IMG/VR virus record: IMGVR_UViG_3300032073_000028
Span: 1 to 62,020 of that record
Origin: a virus
Reading direction: 5' to 3' (one strand)
Length of the DNA stretch: 62,020 nt
Notes under the pieces: model-generated
Databases searched by the model: none
What the model was told of the DNA's origin: nothing
Seen by the model: only the letters and a program-made list of their open reading frames with translations
Position numbers and translations under genes: made by a program
Shown here: one piece after another, positions 54,683-61,544 of the stretch
Layout: each line of letters begins with the position of its first letter
How positions within the stretch are numbered: position 1 is the first letter of the stretch

Positions 54683-54885
54683 ACCATTTCCCAATCTATA
54701 TCTTCTATCATTTCGCAGAACCAATATGTTCCACTTGAATGTTGTGTAAATACAGTATCTACTCCTAACCATTCTTTTACCATCCTTACATCCTTTACTC
54801 TATCCATAGGATATTCTGCATGAATTACATACAATCTACCATTTATGTTTTGTACTGGTCTCTTGAATGATGGGTATCTACTCAT
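54679..54885 (-). CDS. Small hypothetical protein (68 aa)
   Basis: MSRYPSFKRPVQNINGRLYV..., mixed alpha/beta, with DRVKDVRMVKEWLG. It overlaps the upstream small membrane gene by 8 nt and the oxygenase by ATGA. No family. Confidence 0.6.
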   Translation of the reverse strand: MSRYPSFKRPVQNINGRLYVIHAEYPMDRVKDVRMVKEWLGVDTVFTQHSSGTYWFCEMIEDIDWEMV

Positions 54886-55072
54886 CGTTTCCTATTATGT
54901 AATAGTTTCGAATTGCAACCATTAACATAATTACTCCAAACGATTCTAATATATTTAGATTTGACCATATTGGGAATATAGAAATCTTAGTAAAGAATGA
55001 TAAAGCTACAGCAGCTGTAGCAAATAATAACATTCCTTTTGTATAATCGTATTGTGGATTGTTCATATTCAT
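54878..55072 (-). CDS. Small two-helix membrane protein (64 aa)
   Basis: Two hydrophobic segments (GMLLFATAAVALSFF and ILESFGVIMLMVAIRNYYI). Begins 13 nt after the end of tRNA-Glu. Function unknown. Confidence 0.6.
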   Translation of the reverse strand: MNMNNPQYDYTKGMLLFATAAVALSFFTKISIFPIWSNLNILESFGVIMLMVAIRNYYIIGNDE

Positions 55073-55085
55073 GTTTTTAATTTTG

Positions 55086-55157
55086 TAGCCCGTAGGAGAG
55101 TCGAACTCCTCTTTCTAGGATGAAAACCTAACGTCCTAACCGATAGACGAACGGGCC
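55086..55157 (-). tRNA. tRNA-Glu(TTC)
   Basis: 72 nt. Acceptor GGCCCGT/ACGGGCT with one G-U pair, anticodon stem TTAGG/CCTAG with loop TTTTCAT (anticodon TTC), T-arm AGGAG-TTCGACT-CTCCT. Discriminator A. The 3' CCA is not encoded. Confidence 0.95.
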
Positions 55158-55164
55158 AATATTG

Positions 55165-55238
55165 TGGAGGATATCGGAGTCGAACCGATGACCTCTTCGG
55201 TGCAAGCGAAGTGCTCTAGCCAGCTGAGCTAATCCCCC
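55165..55238 (-). tRNA. tRNA-Ala(TGC)
   Basis: 74 nt. Acceptor GGGGGAT/ATCCTCC, D-arm GCTC...GAGC, anticodon loop CTTGCAC (anticodon TGC), T-arm with GGTTCGACTCC. Discriminator A, CCA not encoded. The stop codon of the 55229-55393 gene lies inside its 5' end. Only 7 nt separates it from tRNA-Glu, so both probably come from one transcript. Confidence 0.96.
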
Positions 55239-55393
55239 ATATTTTTATGTTTCTGTTTACGAGTATAGTTTTTCTTACTCTTCACAACTTTCTCGGTCAT
55301 CTTCTTACCGATTTCGTGGGATAATTCGCCGATAGTTATATCGTCCCAATCAACCTTCTCTTGATATCGGTTCTGTTTGTTCTGTTTCTTCAT
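55229..55393 (-). CDS. Small Lys-rich protein (54 aa)
   Basis: MKKQNKQNRYQEKVDWDDIT..., very basic C-terminus (KKNYTRKQKHKNMGD). Its last three codons and stop (GGG GAT TAG) are the first 10 nt of tRNA-Ala. It overlaps the start-side neighbour by 44 nt in another frame, so one of the two may not be real. Confidence 0.5.
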   Translation of the reverse strand: MKKQNKQNRYQEKVDWDDITIGELSHEIGKKMTEKVVKSKKNYTRKQKHKNMGD

Positions 55394-55541
55394 CACTTAC
55401 CAACTCCATTGTTGTGTTACTTCTATTCCTCAGATATTGCTTCTCAGTCCATTGAGGTGTTCTATCTGTCACAAACTCAATAAACTTATTAGTTTGAGAG
55501 TTTTCTGTTTCTTCTTGTATTCTATATCTTAGTTTTCTCAT
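55350..55541 (-). CDS. Small hypothetical protein (63 aa)
   Basis: MRKLRYRIQEETENSQTNKF..., starts 1 nt after the 72-residue gene. Contains RTPQWTEKQYLRNR. No family. Confidence 0.55.
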   Translation of the reverse strand: MRKLRYRIQEETENSQTNKFIEFVTDRTPQWTEKQYLRNRSNTTMELVSDEETEQTEPISREG

Positions 55542-55542
55542 A

Positions 55543-55761
55543 TTAATCGAACCATTGGTCTCTATTAGTTTTGATTTTATATATACCTGTTTTTCTCAAT
55601 ACTTCTCGTTTCTTCTCCTTCATTTCTTTTACTCTTGGATTCTTCTTTCTTTTTTTATGTTCAGACATACCATCAAGATATTCAAGAAATCCATCAAAAT
55701 CTTTTTTACCTAGTTTATCCAATTCCTCATCACTTAGAGGATTCTTAGGGTCATACTTCAT
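55543..55761 (-). CDS. Small charged protein (72 aa)
   Basis: MKYDPKNPLSDEELDKLGKK..., acidic N-terminus and a Lys/Arg-rich middle (EHKKRKKNPRVKEMKEKKRE). It overlaps the previous gene as TAATG. Possible nucleic-acid binding by charge only. Confidence 0.6.
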   Translation of the reverse strand: MKYDPKNPLSDEELDKLGKKDFDGFLEYLDGMSEHKKRKKNPRVKEMKEKKREVLRKTGIYKIKTNRDQWFD

Positions 55762-55979
55762 TATATGTTTTTCGGAATTGAGGTTGCGTTGTTTTGCATC
55801 TTCATATCATTTAAAAGATTTAGAAATTGTTGTTTTGTATATTTTCTTCCATATACATAATATTCCACATCTCCATTCTCTTTTATTATTGCCGGCCCAT
55901 CCCAACTATGGAATTTACTGTCAAATGTGTGATATTGTGTGCCGTTTGATTTAAATGATTTGTATTGTTTACTTCCCAT
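55761..55979 (-). CDS. Small phage protein with WDGPA motif (72 aa)
   Basis: FDSKFHSWDGPAIIKENGDV and YYVYGRKYTKQQFLNLL form the short beta-meander motif seen in many phage proteins (MORN-like). First gene after the promoter at 56008. Function unknown. Confidence 0.65.
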   Translation of the reverse strand: MGSKQYKSFKSNGTQYHTFDSKFHSWDGPAIIKENGDVEYYVYGRKYTKQQFLNLLNDMKMQNNATSIPKNI

Positions 55980-56007
55980 ATCTATTATATTTTTAAAGGT
56001 TTATACA

Positions 56008-56039
56008 GCTAATATACGAAATTAAATCCATATATCCAA
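56008..56039 (-). promoter_or_regulatory. Bacteroidetes-type promoter (small genes and tRNAs)
   Basis: TTG-N20-TATATTAGC, 29 nt before ATG 55979. Downstream are three small genes then both tRNAs. Confidence 0.82.
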
Positions 56040-56094
56040 ATGTTTTACTATCTTTTTTGTCATAACTCTTAATGTCGGTTCGCTTCGGACTTTT

Positions 56095-56913
56095 TTATCT
56101 TGATATATATTGATAGTTTTCTAGTTGTTCTAAGAACATCCATCCTTGTGCACCATGGCCTTTCTCGTTTTGATGATTGTCTAGTATCTTTATATCGTTC
56201 CAATACGAAGGATAGTTGCCCATCCAATCGGTAAAGTTGTCAAACTCCCCAAATTTTAGTAGTCTACTCCCCATACTCTCTTTATAAGTATTCCAAAAGG
56301 GATTTAGGTTTCCTTCACTCTTACTACCGTCATCGTTCCAGTAGAAGTTAAATACATCTCCATCGTTACTCCATGTGTATATGTTGGGATGTAGGTTACT
56401 GAGCGATAGGATTGTATCCCTATACTGTAAAAAGTTAAGCAACTCTTGTATCTGTACCCAAGATTTGTTTTTTTTATTGAACCCTATCTCATCGAGTCTA
56501 TCGACCTCTGAGGTATATAGTGGGTAATCCTTTCTTATGTAGTTGTAGTGCTCGGGTACTATTGTTGACAGAATTTTGGCATCGCTTTTTTCTTGTTCAT
56601 GTAGGGAGTAGTTAGAATCGAGGTTAAAAATTCTTGTTCGATTTCTTGGAGGTTCTTCTATTATAACTAAATCGTTCTTTCTCCAATTCTTAGCAGTCCG
56701 AAGAATCATTTGTTGTGTATATAACCAACCTTCTCCTCCAGTAGCAAAGTGTGTTGCCTCATCTAGTTCACAATGGTTGTTATCCCATATTCTTTTATAG
56801 TCAAGATTAAACTTATTCGCTATAATACCATACCATGTATCATCATGTGAGAGAACTCTATCGTTCCAATTATCAGAGTATGAACAACCGTATATCCAAA
56901 GTTTGTTTTTCAT
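56095..56913 (-). CDS. SGNH-hydrolase-like phage protein
   Basis: 272 residues. WIYGCSYSDNWNDR is a block I-like start, THFATGGEGWLYTQQM a second block, LVIIEEPPRNRTRIF a third, and LDNHQNEKGHGAQGW carries a D-x-H-like block V. This arrangement resembles SGNH esterase-like proteins of phages. Local GC is somewhat higher than neighbours. Substrate unknown. Coupled by ATGA to a 25-residue membrane peptide. Confidence 0.6.
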   Translation of the reverse strand: MKNKLWIYGCSYSDNWNDRVLSHDDTWYGIIANKFNLDYKRIWDNNHCELDEATHFATGGEGWLYTQQMILRTAKNWRKNDLVIIEEPPRNRTRIFNLDSNYSLHEQEKSDAKILSTIVPEHYNYIRKDYPLYTSEVDRLDEIGFNKKNKSWVQIQELLNFLQYRDTILSLSNLHPNIYTWSNDGDVFNFYWNDDGSKSEGNLNPFWNTYKESMGSRLLKFGEFDNFTDWMGNYPSYWNDIKILDNHQNEKGHGAQGWMFLEQLENYQYISR

Positions 56914-56987
56914 TCTCTAAAGAAGGTATCGTATATTCCCCATACTGTTCCTCCTATCATTAGGGCCAATACTATTATCTGTTCCAT
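56910..56987 (-). CDS. Membrane micropeptide (25 aa)
   Basis: MEQIIVLALMIGGTVWGIYD..., a single transmembrane helix. Its stop overlaps the SGNH-like ATG as ATGA, and it starts 4 nt after the next small gene, which supports translation despite its size. Confidence 0.5.
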   Translation of the reverse strand: MEQIIVLALMIGGTVWGIYDTFFRE

Positions 56988-56991
56988 TTTT

Positions 56992-57117
56992 CTATTTAAA
57001 ATATTCCATATCGTACATCTCTTGTAACTTATAACTTATTTCTTTTGGTATCCTAATAAAGAATACCCTCAACCATATATAAATTTTTGTTGGTAATGAA
57101 GGTTTAACTTTTAACAT
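56992..57117 (-). CDS. Small hypothetical protein (41 aa)
   Basis: MLKVKPSLPTKIYIWLRVFF..., basic with a hydrophobic middle. It overlaps the membrane protein upstream by 7 nt and continues the string of small coupled genes. Confidence 0.5.
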   Translation of the reverse strand: MLKVKPSLPTKIYIWLRVFFIRIPKEISYKLQEMYDMEYFK

Positions 57118-57419
57118 AATTCACATTCTGGCATAAACCACCATATTAATAATATTAGAATCATAGCAACTATTGTTACTACCAATTGGATTCCCTTGTT
57201 TTGTGATTCTTTCCAACTTCTCATTTTCAATCCCCAATACACTCCGATTCCAGCAGCCCAATCCATTGCTCTACCTATCCAATCGAATGGTGGTATTTTT
57301 AAAAGAGTTAATAATCCTATAAGGAAACCTGTAAAGTATTCTCCTCCGATAATCAATCCAATAGATGCTACTAAGAAGTACCAACCTATGTATTTCTGTA
57401 AGTGTTGTTTTATGTTCAT
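57111..57419 (-). CDS. Multi-pass membrane protein (102 aa)
   Basis: Three hydrophobic helices (WYFLVASIGLIIGG, YFTGFLIGLLTLL, LVVTIVAMILILLIWWF) and a C-terminal PECELC motif. Family not recognised. Confidence 0.6.
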   Translation of the reverse strand: MNIKQHLQKYIGWYFLVASIGLIIGGEYFTGFLIGLLTLLKIPPFDWIGRAMDWAAGIGVYWGLKMRSWKESQNKGIQLVVTIVAMILILLIWWFMPECELC

Positions 57420-57532
57420 AACTTTTTATTTCGTTTTTTTATTTTATATATAGTTAAGCTTGCTAGTATAGTAATGGGGGTAAGGGGGACAACCTAGTAC
57501 TGAAGAGTGGCCCTACTATAGCTACTAAGCTA
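57420..57532. other. Intergenic region with GGTTG-CCCC leader motif
   Basis: 113 nt without a gene. It contains GC-rich tracts unusual for this genome (a run with GGGGGTAAGGGGG on the plus strand) and a repeat of GTAGCT(T)AGTAG. On the minus strand, AGTACTAGGTTGTCCCC recalls leaders at 60480-60500 and 60750-60770. No clear promoter of the two main classes. Confidence 0.35.
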
Positions 57533-58390
57533 CTAAGGGGTTAAAAATCTTTTTAAAACCTTATTCTCTTTTAGTACATCGAGGTGTACATAGTAACATT
57601 CCCACTCTATTCTTTTCAAGTGATTTACATTTATCGTTTTTTCTTCTCCTGTCTGTTGACAGATAAAATGACCCCAAGGTGATAAAGTATATGCTAGTCC
57701 AGTCTCTTGGTCTAACCATATTCCTTTTAGATATGGGTTATAAATTCTAACATAATCATAACTATCAAAAATAGAGTCCACCGTAGGAGGCCAATAATGT
57801 TCTATCGCAAAGAATCCTATTTTATATTCATCTTGTGCAAGTAGTTCTTTTAACATATGTTCTTCAATTGAGAACGAATCTCCAAAACTTCCTTCAATAT
57901 CAATACCCATAAAGTTAATAAACTTAGGAGCCTTGTTATCTTTCAGTATTGTACATATATCTTGACCACCAACTTTATATGATTCTTTATGCATATCATC
58001 TGCTTTCAGTATAACATGAGATAAAGTGTGAGCTTTTCCTTCAAAAAACGAATGTTCTCCTTGATAATCTCGTGGTACAATGGCTGATGGTGATACTGTA
58101 CACTTACGATTCTTTCTTAAATCATCAATAAACGCCCAATTAGGTTCTATACATAACCCTTTCCAACCCTTATCTTCTAAAGCTTTCGTTTGAGATTGTA
58201 AAATTCCATCAGTAGCACCACAATCTACGAAGTATCCATCACTAATAAATGGGTAAACTACCTCATTAACTAACTTATCGTTGAAAAAATCGTGGTAATA
58301 TTTATCAAATTTAGTACCTTGTATATCTTTTAGGTACTTATCTCCAGTTGAATCCACATCCGAAGTGTCCAAAATTGGCTGTTCTTTCAT
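57533..58390 (-). CDS. FkbM-family methyltransferase
   Basis: 285 residues. The SAM-binding start GYFVDCGATDGILQS, then KGLCIEPN, and NFMGIDIEGSFGDSF are the FkbM-type Rossmann motifs. Methylates hydroxyls of sugars or small molecules; phage substrate unknown. Its N-terminal 53 nt overlap the 3' end of the SAM-synthetase gene in another frame, an unusually long overlap that suggests coupling. Confidence 0.8.
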   Translation of the reverse strand: MKEQPILDTSDVDSTGDKYLKDIQGTKFDKYYHDFFNDKLVNEVVYPFISDGYFVDCGATDGILQSQTKALEDKGWKGLCIEPNWAFIDDLRKNRKCTVSPSAIVPRDYQGEHSFFEGKAHTLSHVILKADDMHKESYKVGGQDICTILKDNKAPKFINFMGIDIEGSFGDSFSIEEHMLKELLAQDEYKIGFFAIEHYWPPTVDSIFDSYDYVRIYNPYLKGIWLDQETGLAYTLSPWGHFICQQTGEEKTINVNHLKRIEWECYYVHLDVLKENKVLKRFLTP

Positions 58391-59294
58391 ATATTGGTTG
58401 TTTTAAATCTAGTTGTTCTATGATTCCATTAGGTGAAAGGTCATATCCAGTCACAAATTGGTGTTCTCCATCCACCAAAGCACTGGCTTGAAGAGGTTGA
58501 TTATACCCAATTGCATACGCAAGTTGAACTATTACCTCCTTAGCCTCCTTCTCTTTTAGTATATCTACGGCTATTTTTCTTGCCATATAAGCAGCTGAAC
58601 GGTCAACTTTACTAGCATCCTTCCCGCTGAACGCTCCTCCACCTAGTGGAACTCGTGGGCCATAGTTATCTACGGCCAATTTTCTACCTGTCAACCCTGC
58701 GTCTGCGGAAAATCCTCCGATATCCCAATCTCCAGCTGGGTTACAATGTAGTGCATCTATTCTATATTGAGGAAATTGAGAGAAAAATTTCTCACATTTC
58801 TTTTCTAACTGTTCTTTTGGAGCTCCTTGAAACGAAGCAACAACTCTTAATGAGTTACCATTCATGGTAATTTGAGTTTTTCCATCTGTTTGGTAACTAG
58901 CATATAGATATCTATTGAGATTTCTAGCCAAAAAATACTCTTGTGGAACATATTCTTGGTTCTCGTTACACGCATAGCCAATCATAATACCTTGGTCTCC
59001 CGCCCCACCAGTATCAACTCCTTGAGATATCTCTGGTGATTGGGTTTCTAAGTGGATTGTAACATCATCTATGTTAGAAATTTGTTTAACTATTCTTTTA
59101 ATATCACCATCGTTGAGTTTTGCTTCGGTGGTAACTTCTCCTGTAATGAACACTTTTCCATGTCCTCCCATTGTTTCTACGGCAACTCTTGAATTTGGGT
59201 CTTGTTCTAAACACAAATCTAAGATTGCATCGGATATCCTATCACACATCTTATCAGGATGTCGTGGGGATACAAATTCTGCAGTTCTAATCAT
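58338..59294 (-). CDS. metK: S-adenosylmethionine synthetase (compact)
   Basis: 318 residues, shorter than the bacterial 380-400. It keeps RHPDKMCDRISDAILD (11-26, with Arg for the usual Gly), GGAGDQGIMIGYA and GGGAFSGKD, the ATP- and methionine-binding loops. Makes SAM from ATP and methionine. Directly coupled to the FkbM methyltransferase, a probable consumer. ATATTTATA lies 28 nt upstream. Confidence 0.92.
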   Translation of the reverse strand: MIRTAEFVSPRHPDKMCDRISDAILDLCLEQDPNSRVAVETMGGHGKVFITGEVTTEAKLNDGDIKRIVKQISNIDDVTIHLETQSPEISQGVDTGGAGDQGIMIGYACNENQEYVPQEYFLARNLNRYLYASYQTDGKTQITMNGNSLRVVASFQGAPKEQLEKKCEKFFSQFPQYRIDALHCNPAGDWDIGGFSADAGLTGRKLAVDNYGPRVPLGGGAFSGKDASKVDRSAAYMARKIAVDILKEKEAKEVIVQLAYAIGYNQPLQASALVDGEHQFVTGYDLSPNGIIEQLDLKQPIYERTANFGHFGCGFNWR

Positions 59295-59322
59295 TGATTA
59301 TTTTTAATTGTTATATAGTATG

Positions 59323-59331
59323 TATAAATAT
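59323..59331 (-). promoter_or_regulatory. Candidate late promoter motif ATATTTATA
   Basis: Between tRNA-Cys and metK, 28 nt before ATG 59294. Confidence 0.4.
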
Positions 59332-59356
59332 CATATAATGATATTCTTGAAAATTG

Positions 59357-59427
59357 AGGTCGAGATAGGATTCGAACCTATGTATATGGATTTGCAATCC
59401 ACCGTATCACCACTCTACCACTCGACC
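59357..59427 (-). tRNA. tRNA-Cys(GCA)
   Basis: 71 nt. Acceptor GGTCGAG/CTCGACC with discriminator U (a Cys identity element), anticodon stem GTGGA/TCCAT with loop TTGCAAA (anticodon GCA), T-arm GGTTCGAATCC. CCA is not encoded. Confidence 0.95.
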
Positions 59428-59433
59428 TTGTGG

Positions 59434-59625
59434 TTAAATAGAAAGATGAGATAATTTTTCTTGTAATCGTTTCATGTGTTTACAAGGTGAATGGGGTCTG
59501 AATTCTCTAGCAGGACATTCACAATCATCTATTTTAAAATCAGTTACTCTTACATTGTAGTAAGATAACTTTTGGGTTTTTTTATTTCGAGAACCCATTT
59601 CTCTATAATACCAACTTTCACTCAT
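59434..59625 (-). CDS. SWIM-like zinc-finger mini-protein (63 aa)
   Basis: From ATG 59625 (MSESWYYREMGSRNKK), which forms TAATG with the upstream stop. C35-x-C37 and C48-x-H50 (DCECPAR...HSPCKH) match the SWIM zinc-finger pattern CxCx(n)CxH. SWIM domains bind DNA or proteins. It is basic N-terminally. Nothing else is recognised. Confidence 0.65.
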   Translation of the reverse strand: MSESWYYREMGSRNKKTQKLSYYNVRVTDFKIDDCECPAREFRPHSPCKHMKRLQEKLSHLSI

Positions 59626-59954
59626 TACCTTAAGTAACTTGGTCCATGATATTCCCACTTATCAGTACCAGCAAATATATTACCTCTACTGTGTTTAGCG
59701 GGAGCTCTGTGATTTTTAGGTTTTAACAAATCTCCAATTCTGACTGGAGAGTACATATTGTAACCTTCTTCCATCGATACAAAACCCCATATAGAGCCTC
59801 CATCGAATATTTTAATGTATTTCTGTCCCTTTCTAAAAGTTAGGGGTGAATACTTAGTACTACCATAGTTTTGCTGGTGGTAAACTTTTCTTTCATTGTT
59901 TACCTTTTCCAACCATACTTGGAATTTAGTTTTAGGATTACCTTTTACTAACAT
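59625..59954 (-). CDS. Conserved phage hypothetical protein (109 aa)
   Basis: YIKIFDGGSIWGFVSMEEG is a beta-hairpin motif, with a basic C-terminus (KPKNHRAPAKHSRGN). Proteins of this pattern recur in T4-like phages. Couples by TAATG to the zinc-finger gene. Role unknown. Confidence 0.65.
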   Translation of the reverse strand: MLVKGNPKTKFQVWLEKVNNERKVYHQQNYGSTKYSPLTFRKGQKYIKIFDGGSIWGFVSMEEGYNMYSPVRIGDLLKPKNHRAPAKHSRGNIFAGTDKWEYHGPSYLR

Positions 59955-59978
59955 ATATTGATTTTAATTAAACTTGAT

Positions 59979-60185
59979 TTATCTTGGTGGGTTTTCAAGT
60001 ACCCATAAATTCTTTTTAGTAAGACCTAACTCAGTCATACTATCTTGTAATTCGAACCTTACCTCATCAGAACTAGGGAAATCTTTCTTCATTTTGATTA
60101 AAGTAGATATCTTGTTCTGAAGATTAGGTATAACTACATTTTCTAACTTATCTTTTTTTTCGCCTCTTATCTTATTGTGGTTCAT
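59979..60185 (-). CDS. Small helical protein (68 aa)
   Basis: Starts at ATG 60185 (MNHNKIRGEKKDKLEN). The 18-nt leader before this ATG is identical to that before ATG 46596, so I reject an in-frame TTG 9 nt upstream. Helical, basic, no family. Confidence 0.65.
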   Translation of the reverse strand: MNHNKIRGEKKDKLENVVIPNLQNKISTLIKMKKDFPSSDEVRFELQDSMTELGLTKKNLWVLENPPR

Positions 60186-60203
60186 AACTCTCAATCTTAC
60201 ATA

Positions 60204-60235
60204 GCTAATATACGAAAAAGAATTGACAGCTCCAA
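60204..60235 (-). promoter_or_regulatory. Bacteroidetes-type promoter
   Basis: TTG-N20-TATATTAGC, 19 nt before ATG 60185; leader CTATGTAAGATTGAGAGTT. Confidence 0.85.
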
Positions 60236-60247
60236 ATATTTTAACGA

Positions 60248-60445
60248 TTATTTTGCATATTTTTTCTTATATACCTCTAAGAACCCATCACCTACTCCCA
60301 TAGCTAGAATCTCTGCATCGTGGGGGATTATAGGTTTGGTAGACCTGGAATTATTGATTCTATCCACATGATATGGGAAAACCTCTACTTTTACCTTTCT
60401 ACCTCTTTTAAGCTTATAAGCTACTGTTGTGTGTTTACCTTCCAT
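60248..60445 (-). CDS. Small basic protein (65 aa)
   Basis: MEGKHTTVAYKLKRGRKVKV..., a beta-strand-rich basic protein; AYKLKRGRKVKVEVFPYHVD then ILAMGVGDGFLEVYKKK. No family. Preceded by a GGTGCCCGTCTCC leader. Confidence 0.55.
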   Translation of the reverse strand: MEGKHTTVAYKLKRGRKVKVEVFPYHVDRINNSRSTKPIIPHDAEILAMGVGDGFLEVYKKKYAK

Positions 60446-60503
60446 TTATAATTAAAATTTAAAACCTTTTGGAGACGGGCACCAATAATACTAATACTAC
60501 AGG

Positions 60504-60734
60504 TTACCATAAGGGAGATAACGAATGTATTCCCCATACAATTAAACTCCAAAATAAAAAACTACCTACTATCATAACAAGACAACCTAAAACAGGCTTT
60601 CTCTGTATATTGTTTGCTTCATCAACTACTTGTTCATAGGACTTGTACATAAAAGGCGGTGTGACACCACGCTTCTTCTTATCCTCATAATCTTTTCTTA
60701 AGTATTCTTTACTATTATTCATAAAATGATTCAT
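60504..60734 (-). CDS. Small single-pass membrane protein (76 aa)
   Basis: Charged N-terminus (YLRKDYEDKKKRGVTPPFMY) and one transmembrane helix (GCLVMIVGSFLFWSLIVWGI) near the C-terminus. Preceded by a GGTTGCCCATCTC leader similar to that of the 60248 gene. Confidence 0.6.
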   Translation of the reverse strand: MNHFMNNSKEYLRKDYEDKKKRGVTPPFMYKSYEQVVDEANNIQRKPVLGCLVMIVGSFLFWSLIVWGIHSLSPLW

Positions 60735-60896
60735 ATTTAAAATTCTTTAAAGAGATGGGCAACCTTGAGTAGTAGTGCAATCTCTATTAATAACTATTAT
60801 TTATACACTTTCTTACACCATAGGTGTAGATAGGGTGTTTTTTCCATAGGGTAAAAAGCTAACCTCAGCCCAAAAGTGTATCCGGGCCCCTCTACC
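60735..60896. other. Noncoding stretch between small membrane-protein genes
   Basis: It contains a palindrome ACACC-ATA-GGTGT near 60817, a 16-codon frame (60797-60847) too short to call, and the GGTTGCCCATCTC leader of the next gene. No main-class promoter seen. Confidence 0.35.
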
Positions 60897-60942
60897 AAAA
60901 AAGGAATGCCTGCAGTAGCAAGAAACCTCGTTGGGTTATTCC
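60897..60942 (-). terminator. Weak terminator-like hairpin
   Basis: GGAAT/ATTCC closes a long loop with an inner AACC/GGTT pair, followed by TTTTTTGG on the minus strand. Overlaps the stop of the 60936-61142 gene. Confidence 0.4.
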
Positions 60943-61142
60943 CTATTCAGGGTCTCCCATAATACTCCTATACCTAGTAGAAGTACGCATGTAAGCATAG
61001 TTTCTAGTGGATTTTGTAGTAGTACAAGTAGTATCCTAAAGAATAAGTTTATAGCATATGGTAGGGCTGTTACTCCTACTACTGTACTTATTATTAAGAT
61101 TACCCAAAAAATTGTATTTGATTTTATTAATCTCTCAATCAT
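60936..61142 (-). CDS. Small two-helix membrane protein (68 aa)
   Basis: Two hydrophobic helices (FWVILIISTVVGVTALPYAI and ILLVLLQNPLETMLTCVLLLG). The promoter -7 box ends 5 nt before its ATG, so the mRNA would be leaderless or nearly so. Early-expressed membrane protein of unknown role. Confidence 0.65.
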   Translation of the reverse strand: MIERLIKSNTIFWVILIISTVVGVTALPYAINLFFRILLVLLQNPLETMLTCVLLLGIGVLWETLNRE

Positions 61143-61147
61143 ACAGG

Positions 61148-61179
61148 GCTAATATACAACAAATAATTGACATATCCAA
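61148..61179 (-). promoter_or_regulatory. Bacteroidetes-type promoter, near-leaderless
   Basis: TTG-N20-TATATTAGC followed by only 5 nt before ATG 61142. Confidence 0.83.
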
Positions 61180-61199
61180 ATATTTGCACGCTTTTATGC

Positions 61200-61230
61200 A
61201 AAAAAAACCAGCTGGATGAGTACAGCTGGT
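61200..61230 (-). terminator. Strong intrinsic terminator
   Basis: 8-bp stem ACCAGCTG/CAGCTGGT with an 8-nt loop, followed by TTTTTTTT on the minus strand. It ends the noncoding transcript from the promoter at 61545. Confidence 0.9.
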
Positions 61231-61541
61231 GAAATTGATTTTACTTAATGTATTCCGCTTGGGAATATGGAGAGAGAATGGTCTCATCTGAGTCAGTTGC
61301 CCGAGTATCTTTCATTTCCTATAAGGACTTATACTGAGAAATAAGGTAGAATAGGTTGGATTTGAACCAACTATTAGAAATATTTCATGTTTCGAACCAC
61401 TTTTTACCTCCACAACAGAGGAATAATACCTTCCCATCCAAAGGAAGTCGAGGAGTAACCCTCTGATTCTTCTTACTATTCTATATATCTTTCAAAGAAC
61501 ATGGATTGTCTAGAGCTTTTCTCAATCAACAATCATATTAC
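61200..61541 (-). ncRNA. Putative structured noncoding RNA with tRNA-like 3' domain
   Basis: About 340 nt between a host-type promoter and a strong terminator, with no open frame of useful length. Visible elements: a boxA-like TGTTCTTTGAAAG (about 61490-61501), an 8-bp helix (TAGAATAG 61476-61483 pairing with CTATTCTA 61347-61354), hairpins at 61430-61447 and 61407-61421, and a T-arm-like GTTGG-TTCAAAT-CCAAC (61355-61371). The enclosed 137 nt is too long for a normal tRNA. It could be an intron-bearing or degenerate tRNA or a novel phage RNA. Confidence 0.45.
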
Positions 61542-61544
61542 ATA

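Noticed and set aside
60797-60847. 16-codon minus-strand frame
   Set aside because: Too short and without overlap or promoter support to be called.
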